From Clostridiales bacterium (GTDB lineage: Bacteria > Bacillota_A > Clostridia > Christensenellales > Christensenellaceae), in contig QANA01000058.1 of assembly GCA_003149735.1 (NCBI GenBank), positions 1 through 30,453 of the forward strand: a stretch of 30,453 nucleotides of DNA, written 5' to 3'. The notes under the pieces are model-generated. The model saw only the letters and a list, made by a program, of their open reading frames with translations, searched no databases and was not told the origin of the DNA. Both the position numbers and the translations under genes were made by a program. This document shows, one piece after another, positions 7,503-14,119 of the stretch. How positions within the stretch are numbered: position 1 is the stretch's first letter; each line of letters begins with the position of its first letter.

Positions 7503-7979
7503 TCAGGCTCTTGAGATCTCCAATATTTTAAAAGTAATTTCTCCACCCGGCGCTTCCACCGAAACTTCATCTCCCACCGATTTTCCCATCAGTGCACTAC
7601 CAACGGGAGATTCATTGGAGATCACGTGATTTGCGGCATTCGTCTCCATTGGACCCATCACAGTGTAAGTTTCTTCTTCCTGGAATTCAATATCCAACAG
7701 CCTTACTTTTGTACCAATGCCTACTTTTTCCAGATTTACTTCGTCGTCATCTACAATTGTAGCCAGCCGCAGTGTATTTTCCAGTTCCTGAATTCGCCCT
7801 TCCACACGCGACTGTTCATTTCTTGCTTCCGTATATTCCGCATTCTCGCTCAAGTCACCAAAAGAACGCGCTTCCTTTATTTGTTCCGAAATCTCCGACC
7901 GACGCGTTGTCTTCAGATATTCCAGTTCTTCCTCCAACTCGATTTTTCCTTTTTTGGTCAGTACAAATTCTTGTGCCAC
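7503..7979 (-). CDS. greA: Transcription elongation factor GreA
   Basis: A 158-residue Gre factor that enters the RNA polymerase secondary channel and stimulates cleavage of backtracked transcripts. The N-terminal coiled coil (about 1-75) carries the tip motif GDLSENAEY with the acidic residues Asp42 and Glu45. The C-terminal FKBP-like domain includes ISNESPVGSALMGKSVGDEV. Length and motifs are standard. The ATG at 7979 has GAGGAGG with 8-base spacing, and a good sigma-A promoter lies at 8045-8073. It is the first gene of greA-lysS, a pairing seen in many Firmicutes. Confidence 0.97.
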   Translation of the reverse strand: MAQEFVLTKKGKIELEEELEYLKTTRRSEISEQIKEARSFGDLSENAEYTEARNEQSRVEGRIQELENTLRLATIVDDDEVNLEKVGIGTKVRLLDIEFQEEETYTVMGPMETNAANHVISNESPVGSALMGKSVGDEVSVEAPGGEITFKILEISRA

Positions 7980-8044
7980 CGATATTACCTCCTCGCAGAT
8001 GCGAAAATAATCGAAGAGCCGATATGCCCTTTACAGTTCATTAT

Positions 8045-8073
8045 ATTGTACACGGATTTCGCCAGGATTGCAA
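8045..8073 (-). promoter_or_regulatory. Sigma-A promoter of greA-lysS
   Basis: On the minus strand TTGCAA (8073-8068), a 17-base spacer and TACAAT (8050-8045) fit sigma-A. It begins 12 bases after the sigH stop codon; no terminator separates them, so sigH transcripts could also continue into greA. The predicted leader is about 60 bases with no clear strong structure. Confidence 0.8.
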
Positions 8074-8084
8074 TAAGATACCCA

Positions 8085-8843
8085 TCACGGCTTCAGCTTT
8101 TCTTTCTCCGTTGCCAGATGCCGCTCCACTTTTGTCTTTACTCTTTGCAGAGCATTATCAATCGATTTAACCTGTCTTCCTAACAGAGCGGCAATCTCTT
8201 GATAGGATTTCCCACCCAAATACAGATTGAGCACCTGTTTTTCCAAACTCGAAAGATTCATCATCAGATTTTGTTCAATTGCTCCGATATCTTCTTTACT
8301 GATAATAATCTCTTCCGGATTCAGTACCTTGGAGCTCTTAATCATATCCATCAGAGTACGATCCGATTCTTCATCAAATACCGGGCGATTCAGGGAGATA
8401 TAGCCATTCAACGGTTTGTGTTTCTGGCGTGTAGCTGATTTGACAGCCGTAATCACCTGGCGCGTAATACACAGCTCTGCAAATCCCCGAAAAGAGGCTT
8501 GTTTATCCGGCTGAAAATCCCGTACTGCCTTATAAAGGCCAATCATTCCTTCTTGAATCAGATCTTCCTTATCGGCGCCTGCCAGAAAATAATAACGTGC
8601 TTTTGCTCTCACAAAATTTTTATATTTATTAAGCAGATATTCCAGAGCTTGTCCATCACCGGCATTGGCCATTTCAGCCACCTGCATGTCATCCAACCCT
8701 TCATAGCATTCAAAATGCGGCGTTTCCTCTTCAGGAAGCTCTTCCTCTGCCAAAAAATCCAGTTCTTCTTCCGTTTCTTCCGGTATGGAATCATCATAGG
8801 GAAACTCCGGCTCTGCAAATTCCGCAAAATGCCTCATACCCAT
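8085..8843 (-). CDS. sigH: RNA polymerase sigma factor SigH (Spo0H) with acidic N-terminal extension
   Basis: A 252-residue sigma-70-family protein. Region 2 (about 68-135) includes NKYKNFVRAKARYYF, GADKEDLIQEGMIGLY and ELCITRQVITAVKSATRQKH. Region 4 (about 195-243) ends GKSYQEIAALLGRQVKSIDN. These match SigH, the transition-phase and early sporulation sigma factor. B. subtilis SigH has 218 residues; here residues 1-50 are an acidic extension (for example EETEEELDFLAEEELPEEE). ATG at 8843 has AGGAG close by; ATG at 8837, two codons on, is equally possible. It is the last gene of the priA chain, after mrnC-rlmB as in B. subtilis but without yacP/rae1. Confidence 0.93.
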   Translation of the reverse strand: MGMRHFAEFAEPEFPYDDSIPEETEEELDFLAEEELPEEETPHFECYEGLDDMQVAEMANAGDGQALEYLLNKYKNFVRAKARYYFLAGADKEDLIQEGMIGLYKAVRDFQPDKQASFRGFAELCITRQVITAVKSATRQKHKPLNGYISLNRPVFDEESDRTLMDMIKSSKVLNPEEIIISKEDIGAIEQNLMMNLSSLEKQVLNLYLGGKSYQEIAALLGRQVKSIDNALQRVKTKVERHLATEKEKLKP

Positions 8844-8860
8844 TTTTCTCCTGTCTCATT

Positions 8861-9640
8861 CTATTTAACAACTTTTTGCAGCTTATCCTGCCGCTTTTTT
8901 TCATACATTAATACCGCTGCCGCTGCTGATGCATTCAGCGAATTAATATGGCCATACATATCGATTTTTATTGTAAAATCCGCTTTTTGTTTGACCAATC
9001 GGGAAATTCCTTCTCCTTCCGCACCAATCACCAGCATCATTGCTCCGGTCAGATTTGCACAATCAGCACTGAGCCCATCCATATCAGCAGCAGCTACAAA
9101 AACACCTTTTTCTTTCACTTCATCAATTACTGCCGGTAAATTAGTCACTTTAATGATCGGAATATATTCTTCTGCACCCGAAGCTGTTTTTGCCGCTGCC
9201 GCAGTCATACCTACGCTGCGCCGTTTGGGAATAATTACACCATGCGCGCCAAATATCTCCGCGCTTCTCACAATTGCACCCAGATTATGCGGATCTTCCA
9301 CTCCATCCAATGCGATTAAAAACAGTGGTTCTCCCCTCTGTTGCGCCAATGCTTCAGCATCTTCCAAAGTAGAATAACGGACAGCCGCCGCTTTTGCGAC
9401 AATTCCTTGATGATTTGCTGCTTTTTCTCCTTGCGCAGCGAATCTGCTTAACTCGTCCAACTTGCTTTTGGAAGCACGCTTGATTGGAATTCCGGCACTC
9501 TTTGCCAATGCGAGAATTTCCCGCGCATTCGCTTCTGCTGCTTCCGTCATATAAATCGCATCAATCTCCCGGCCGCTGCGGATCGCCTCACGCACTGTAT
9601 TTCTTCCCAACAGAATCGTATTATCTTCTCTTTTTTCCAA
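8861..9640 (-). CDS. rlmB: 23S rRNA 2'-O-methyltransferase RlmB (TrmH/SpoU family)
   Basis: A SPOUT-class methyltransferase of about 259 residues with an N-terminal L30e-like substrate-binding domain (LLGRNTVREAIRSGREIDAI). The knotted SAM domain shows motif 1 DPHNLGAIVRSAEIFGAHG, motif 2 LVIGAEGEGISRLV and motif 3 INSLNASAAAAVLMYE. It probably methylates the ribose of a 23S rRNA guanosine (G2251 in E. coli). There is no ATG start. TTG at 9640 has GGTG at 6-base spacing and follows the mrnC stop by 1 base. TTG at 9652 or GTG at 9649 would add 3-4 residues overlapping mrnC. The order mrnC-rlmB-sigH supports the assignment; family proteins with other targets look similar. Confidence 0.9.
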   Translation of the reverse strand: MEKREDNTILLGRNTVREAIRSGREIDAIYMTEAAEANAREILALAKSAGIPIKRASKSKLDELSRFAAQGEKAANHQGIVAKAAAVRYSTLEDAEALAQQRGEPLFLIALDGVEDPHNLGAIVRSAEIFGAHGVIIPKRRSVGMTAAAAKTASGAEEYIPIIKVTNLPAVIDEVKEKGVFVAAADMDGLSADCANLTGAMMLVIGAEGEGISRLVKQKADFTIKIDMYGHINSLNASAAAAVLMYEKKRQDKLQKVVK

Positions 9641-9641
9641 T

Positions 9642-10055
9642 TTACACACCAAACTTTTCTATAATCTTTTGCATCAATTCTTCCAGGCGTTCGTAATTAC
9701 CCGCCAGATAGTGATAACCAATCAACGCTTCCAAACCGGTAGCCCGCTTATAATCGGCTACACTCATATTTTTTGCCACCGTTCCCGGATGCGCATTCCG
9801 TCCTCTGCGTACGATATCTCTTTCTTCTTCAGTCAGGCATTCTTCCAACATAGCTACTGCCTGTGCCTGTGCCCGTGCATTTACTACATTAGAAGCCCGC
9901 TGGTTAAGTGCATTAACCTGTTGTCGGCTTTTCTTTACCAGTACTGTTCGCACATATAAATCGTATACACTGTCTCCGATATATGCCAACACCAACGGAT
10001 TTTTCAAGCGAGCTTCCTGAGCTCCAATGGCTACCAACATTCCCTTTGTGATCAA
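9642..10055 (-). CDS. mrnC: Mini-ribonuclease III
   Basis: A 137-residue RNase III-like nuclease without a double-stranded-RNA-binding domain, used for 23S rRNA end maturation. It shows the RNase III signature LAYIGDSVYDLYVR with catalytic acidic residues, RRGRNAHPGT, ADYKRATGLEALIGYHYL and an ending helix (ERLEELMQKIIEKF). The length matches MrnC. The start is TTG at 10055, with AGGAGG 6 bases upstream (10067-10062). An ATG 5 codons later has its only purine run directly against it, and a longer reading into cwlD is unsupported. The Shine-Dalgarno overlaps the cwlD stop codon, suggesting coupled translation. Confidence 0.93.
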   Translation of the reverse strand: MITKGMLVAIGAQEARLKNPLVLAYIGDSVYDLYVRTVLVKKSRQQVNALNQRASNVVNARAQAQAVAMLEECLTEEERDIVRRGRNAHPGTVAKNMSVADYKRATGLEALIGYHYLAGNYERLEELMQKIIEKFGV

Positions 10056-10065
10056 CCGTTTCCTC

Positions 10066-10767
10066 CTACCCTTGTACCAGATAATCTGCAATTCCCTTAG
10101 CGATCGCTTCTGCAATTCGCTGCCGATACGCATCCTTCAACAGTAGTGCTTCTTCTACCTCATTGGAAATAAATCCACATTCTACAATAACCGCTGGTGC
10201 CGTGCCGGACTTGACAATATAGTAATCACCTTCTGTAATGCTCCTTGGCTTTTCCGGTTTCAATTCCGCATCCAACTGCGCCTGTATACAGGCAGCCAAT
10301 GCCATACCTTTTTCAGATCCCGGAGCGTAAATTACTTGTGCTCCGCATACAGAGGAATCCGGAAAACTATTCTGGTGAATACTTACAGTAATATCCTGCC
10401 CTGCATTTTCAATCATTGTCCGCCGGTTGCGCATATCGGTATTTTTGTCTTTACCTACTGCGCCTTCATCTTCGCGTGTCATTACAACTTCAGCACCCTG
10501 CAATCGCAGTTGATCGCGCAATTTACAGGCAATATCCAAATTAATCTCTGCTTCCCGTGCCTGTGTGCGAATCCCTGTCGCCCCTCCATCGCTACCGCCA
10601 TGTCCAGGATCGATCAACACTTTATATGCCTGCAAAAATGTGTGTGTGGGACTTTCGTTTGCGCGTACGGCTCCCTGCCATAGGCACAGACATATCATGA
10701 GCAACCCAATTCCAATCGCCATGCAAAGTGCCGGGATAACTCTTCGATGCCATATTTTCCTTTTCAT
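10066..10767 (-). CDS. cwlD: N-acetylmuramoyl-L-alanine amidase CwlD (spore cortex)
   Basis: A 233-residue Amidase_3 enzyme with one N-terminal membrane segment or signal anchor (about 9-31). The catalytic domain shows LIDPGHGGSDGGA (zinc ligand His56), REAEINLDIA (Glu72), SIHQNSF (His131) and VIVECGFISNEVEE (catalytic Glu196). CwlD removes stem peptides so that muramic delta-lactam of the spore cortex can form. Length, the single anchor and the absence of SPOR or SH3 repeats favour CwlD over vegetative amidases. The ATG at 10767 has GGAGG 4 bases upstream. It lies 52 bases after tsaD; CATATAAT at 10819-10826 resembles a sigma-E -10 box but has no -35 partner. Confidence 0.9.
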   Translation of the reverse strand: MKRKIWHRRVIPALCMAIGIGLLMICLCLWQGAVRANESPTHTFLQAYKVLIDPGHGGSDGGATGIRTQAREAEINLDIACKLRDQLRLQGAEVVMTREDEGAVGKDKNTDMRNRRTMIENAGQDITVSIHQNSFPDSSVCGAQVIYAPGSEKGMALAACIQAQLDAELKPEKPRSITEGDYYIVKSGTAPAVIVECGFISNEVEEALLLKDAYRQRIAEAIAKGIADYLVQG

Positions 10768-10819
10768 AGCGCCTCCACATTTTTAGTTGTTTGCGCTATA
10801 TATATGCGAAATATGCCGA

Positions 10820-11863
10820 TTATATGAGTTCCAGCCCCGGCTCGGCATTAAGTGCCAGGCCAGCCGCCGCACAGCCTTTTTTCATAGAATAATATGCTGC
10901 CGAAGCAATCATTGCCCCATTATCTGTGCAATAACGTAAATCGGGCAGATAAACCTGATAGTTTTCCTGCTGCAGTGCCCGGGCACGAAGCGCCGCATTT
11001 GCACTGACGCCCCCGCCTAATACTACTTTTTTTATACCCGTTCTTCGGGCTGCCTCAAACACATTTTCAATCAACAAATTCACTGCTGCTTTTTGAAAAG
11101 ACGCAGCAACATCAGCTTTCCGATATTCCTGCCCCCGCACTTCAAAACCTCGCACCAGATTAATAACCGCCGTTTTAATACCACTGAAAGAAAAATCCAG
11201 ATGTGATTCTCCGTGAAATGGTTTGGTGAAAACATAACAATCCGGATTTCCCTGTTCCGCCAGCCGCTGCACGTTGGGGCCTCCGGGATAAGTTAACCCC
11301 AATACTCTCGCCACCTTATCAAAAGCCTCTCCAGCTGCATCATCACGCGTGCTGCCTAATATTTCATAAGCGCAATAATCCGTCACTTTAATAATATTGG
11401 TATGTCCGCCTGAAGCAATCAGGCAAATAAAAGGCGGCTCCAATTGCTTATGCGTAATATAATTTGCCGAAATATGCCCTTCCATATGATTCACTGCGAT
11501 CAATGGTTTATCTAACGCATAAGCCAGCGCTTTGGCATAGGAAACACCGGTCAACAGCGCACCTACCAGGCCGGGTCCAGAAGTTACTGCCAATGCATCC
11601 ACCTGATCCCAATCCAATTTTGCCTGTTCCAAGGCTCCATGAACAATGTAAGGCAATTTTTCCACGTGATTACGGGAAGCAATTTCGGGAACAACTCCAC
11701 CGTATTGTTTATGAATCTCTATCTGCGAATACAATACATTGGAAAGTACTTCTCTTCCATCACGTACAACCGCTGCCGCAGTCTCATCACAGGAGGTTTC
11801 TATTGCCAGGATATTGACATGCTTTGCTGCCCGCAATTCATTGAGTTTCTCCTGCTTCTGCAT
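10820..11863 (-). CDS. tsaD: tRNA threonylcarbamoyladenosine transferase TsaD
   Basis: A 347-residue ASKHA-fold protein that transfers the threonylcarbamoyl group to A37 of ANN-decoding tRNAs with TsaB and TsaE, neither of which is encoded here. It shows ILAIETSCDETAAAVV, the metal-binding HMEGH (His126, His130), ASGGHTNI, GGGVSANAALR and CTDNGAMIASAAY (Asp314). Length is standard, with about 10 extra residues before the family start. The ATG at 11863 overlaps the upstream gene by 26 bases and has AAAGGA too close; TTG at codon 10, behind AGGAG, is an alternative. Its product is the substrate that MtaB, also in this window, modifies further. Confidence 0.95.
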   Translation of the reverse strand: MQKQEKLNELRAAKHVNILAIETSCDETAAAVVRDGREVLSNVLYSQIEIHKQYGGVVPEIASRNHVEKLPYIVHGALEQAKLDWDQVDALAVTSGPGLVGALLTGVSYAKALAYALDKPLIAVNHMEGHISANYITHKQLEPPFICLIASGGHTNIIKVTDYCAYEILGSTRDDAAGEAFDKVARVLGLTYPGGPNVQRLAEQGNPDCYVFTKPFHGESHLDFSFSGIKTAVINLVRGFEVRGQEYRKADVAASFQKAAVNLLIENVFEAARRTGIKKVVLGGGVSANAALRARALQQENYQVYLPDLRYCTDNGAMIASAAYYSMKKGCAAAGLALNAEPGLELI

Positions 11864-12566
11864 ATCCTTTACCGTCCGTTTCTTTTTTTAATTTTTTCTT
11901 CCAAAACCAAGCCCCCAGCAACAATAAACCAATGGAGCTCACTGCTGCCTCGGCAATACGCATGACCAGATCAAAGAAAAATTCTTCAGGCACTATCATA
12001 ATCAGTATATCCGTTCTCGGATTCAAAAGCCATAGATCATTGGTAAATAAAACTTTATGAAACAATGTCCAGAAAGTATCAAAGTCTATCGCCGCAAACA
12101 ACCCTATGACTGCCAGAATCGCAAAAAAGATACCGTTACCCTTCAAATAGCCCTGCAGAATTTCCTCTTTGCCATACTTACTCCTGCCCGCTTTCCAAAA
12201 TAACAAAAGCAAACAGCCGGCTCCCAATGCCAGACACCCGTAACCGACTGCCCTGGCCGTAAGATACAACTGCTTGACATCTACCATATGCTGTTTTTCA
12301 CGGGCATTAAATACTTCGCGAACTTTCCCCTGAATCTCTGCCGTTACGGACAAATCATCCCGATTATCCCGTAAATAATCAAGCAGAGCCTGCGTTGCCA
12401 TAGTCAGGCTCTGCTCTGTCATACCAATGGATTCTGCTGTTCCCAGTTTTTCATATTCTTTCTGATAAAAAGAAAATGAAAAGCAAAAAATATCTATCAA
12501 AAATACAGCAATTCCAATCAGCAGCAATATTGCCGCTGCCGCAGCAAATCCGCTTTCCCGGCGCAT
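11838..12566 (-). CDS. Lit/DUF1461 (TIGR01906) family membrane protein, possible lipoprotein intramolecular transacylase
   Basis: A 242-residue protein with four predicted membrane segments (about 7-32, 101-124, 142-162 and 206-222) and a basic C-terminal tail. FNAREKQHMVDVKQLY (about 86-101) before the second segment and FWTLFHKVLFTNDLWLLNP (about 165-183) after the third match the TIGR01906/DUF1461 family. Characterised members (Lit) move an acyl chain within the lipoprotein N-terminus to give the lyso form; the histidines at about 93 and 170 sit in the expected conserved extracytoplasmic segments. Function in this organism is inferred from family only. The start overlaps the rpe stop (TAATG) and the 3' end overlaps tsaD by 26 bases. 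Confidence 0.8.
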   Translation of the reverse strand: MRRESGFAAAAAILLLIGIAVFLIDIFCFSFSFYQKEYEKLGTAESIGMTEQSLTMATQALLDYLRDNRDDLSVTAEIQGKVREVFNAREKQHMVDVKQLYLTARAVGYGCLALGAGCLLLLFWKAGRSKYGKEEILQGYLKGNGIFFAILAVIGLFAAIDFDTFWTLFHKVLFTNDLWLLNPRTDILIMIVPEEFFFDLVMRIAEAAVSSIGLLLLGAWFWKKKLKKETDGKGYAEAGETQ

Positions 12567-13231
12567 TATCGATTCCCGTTTCTCAGGATTTCTACCGTCT
12601 TTTTAGGATCCGCCGATTTGAAAAGCGCACTGCCGGCCACAATCGCATTGATACCGGAATCAAGTATGATATCAATGTTCTTTTCGCTGACGCCGCCGTC
12701 TACTTCAATATCAATCTGACGATCTCCCATCATTTCTCTCAACCGTTTAGCCTTATTAAGTGCATAGGGGATAAACGGCTGTCCGCCAAAGCCCGGATCG
12801 CAGGACATCAGCAAAACCATATCGATATCGTCTAATACTTCCTCCAGCGTATAAATACTGGTAGCAGGATTGATTGCCACACCGCATTTCACGCCCTTCT
12901 CGCGAATCTGTAAAATCGTTCTGTGCAAATGCGTTGTTGCTTCCTGATGCACGGTAATAATATCCGCCCCGGCCTCAATAAATTCATCAATGTAACGTTC
13001 CGGTGCCTGTACCATCAGATGTACATCCAGAATCAGCTTTGTATTCTTGCGGAAATCCCGGATCATCTGCTGTCCAAATGTAATATTGGGCACAAACATA
13101 CCATCCATTACATCGCAATGTACCCAATCAGCACCCCATTCTTCCATGCTGTGCAAGGCTTCTGCCATTCTTGTAAAATCCGCCGCCAGAATAGATGGCG
13201 CAACTTTTGTCTCTAATCCATGATTAAACAT
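12566..13231 (-). CDS. rpe: Ribulose-phosphate 3-epimerase
   Basis: A 221-residue TIM-barrel enzyme that interconverts ribulose 5-phosphate and xylulose 5-phosphate in the pentose phosphate pathway. It shows VAPSILAADF, the metal-binding strands HCDVMDGMFVPNITFG and LDVHLMV, MSCDPGFGGQPF, the catalytic-aspartate strand IEVDGGVS and the phosphate-binding INAIVAGSALF. Length is normal. The ATG at 13231 has AGGAGAG at suitable spacing and overlaps the end of rsgA by 8 bases (ATGTTTAA). The order rsgA-rpe is conserved in Firmicutes. Confidence 0.97.
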   Translation of the reverse strand: MFNHGLETKVAPSILAADFTRMAEALHSMEEWGADWVHCDVMDGMFVPNITFGQQMIRDFRKNTKLILDVHLMVQAPERYIDEFIEAGADIITVHQEATTHLHRTILQIREKGVKCGVAINPATSIYTLEEVLDDIDMVLLMSCDPGFGGQPFIPYALNKAKRLREMMGDRQIDIEVDGGVSEKNIDIILDSGINAIVAGSALFKSADPKKTVEILRNGNR

Positions 13232-14105
13232 ATCTGTTTTCTCTCCTCTCTATGAGTTCTTGTAACAATTTCAAATACCGTTCATACCGTCCTTCGGAAA
13301 TTTTTCCCGCTTCTACCGCCTGCTTCACACAACATTGCGGTTCACGTACATGCAGGCATCCATCAAAGCGGCACTGCCCTTGTAACAGTATAAATTCGGG
13401 ATAATACATTCTGAGCTCCTCCGGTTCTATTTCCATGCATTCCAGAATGCTGAACCCGGGAGTATCCGCTACCACAGCCTCCAATTCAGGCAACAACAGC
13501 AGTTCACTATGGCGGGTCGTATGCCGCCCACGAGCTGTTTTTCTGCTCATTTCGCCGGTTTCCAATTTTAAAGCTGGGCTGATCGCATTAAGCAGAGTAG
13601 ATTTACCTACTGCACTTTGCCCGGCAAAACAAGTGAATTTTCCTTTCAACAATTGTTTGAGTTCATCAAGCCCTTCCCCACTTCGAGCAGAAACTTCCAG
13701 GAACTGTATGCCACTGCCCTGATATTCCTGCGGTATCCTGCTTTTCTCACAAACAGAATCAATCTTATTGAGCGCAACCGCTGCTCGAATATGATTATAC
13801 CCGGCATATAGCAGAAGTTTATCCACCAACTGCAGATCGGCCTTTGGATCACTGGCTGAAATTACGATTAAAAGCAAGTCAATATTGGCAATCATCGGCC
13901 GCGGAAGCTGGTTTAAGCGCGGCAGAATTTCGTCAATGCTGCCTCCCACCGTCTGCTCCGGCGGTGTAAACATGACAAAATCTCCCGGCATTGGTTTCAC
14001 ACCTTCCTTGCGGAAACGACCTTTTGCTTTGCATTCATAAGTGACGCCGTCTTCTGCATACACATAATAAAATCCGCCGATTCCTTTTAAAATTCTGCCC
14101 TTTAT
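13224..14105 (-). CDS. rsgA: Ribosome small-subunit-dependent GTPase RsgA, apparent ATA start
   Basis: A circularly permuted GTPase that checks late 30S assembly. After an OB-fold come G4 ALNKID, G5 SARSGEG, G1 GQSAVGKST (about 162-170) and G3 DTPG (about 214-217), then the zinc motif C-x4-C-x-H-x5-C (CRFDGCLHVREPQC). The first in-frame usual start, GTG at 14063, would remove KGRILKGIGGFYYV, the conserved first OB-fold strand. Reading back, GGAGG (14117-14113) and a 7-base spacer lead to ATA at 14105, where family members normally start (M-K-G-x-I). From there the protein has 293 residues, a normal length. A true AUA start or an ATG miscall are both possible. It starts 14 bases after prkC. 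Confidence 0.9.
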   Translation of the reverse strand: MKGRILKGIGGFYYVYAEDGVTYECKAKGRFRKEGVKPMPGDFVMFTPPEQTVGGSIDEILPRLNQLPRPMIANIDLLLIVISASDPKADLQLVDKLLLYAGYNHIRAAVALNKIDSVCEKSRIPQEYQGSGIQFLEVSARSGEGLDELKQLLKGKFTCFAGQSAVGKSTLLNAISPALKLETGEMSRKTARGRHTTRHSELLLLPELEAVVADTPGFSILECMEIEPEELRMYYPEFILLQGQCRFDGCLHVREPQCCVKQAVEAGKISEGRYERYLKLLQELIERRENRYV

Positions 14106-14119
14106 GCTACCGCCTCCAA

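Noticed and set aside
8499..9377. Long plus-strand open frame (292 codons) opposite sigH and rlmB
   Set aside because: It is antisense to two well-supported genes, has low-complexity composition and matches no family I recognise; it is a shadow of their codon use.
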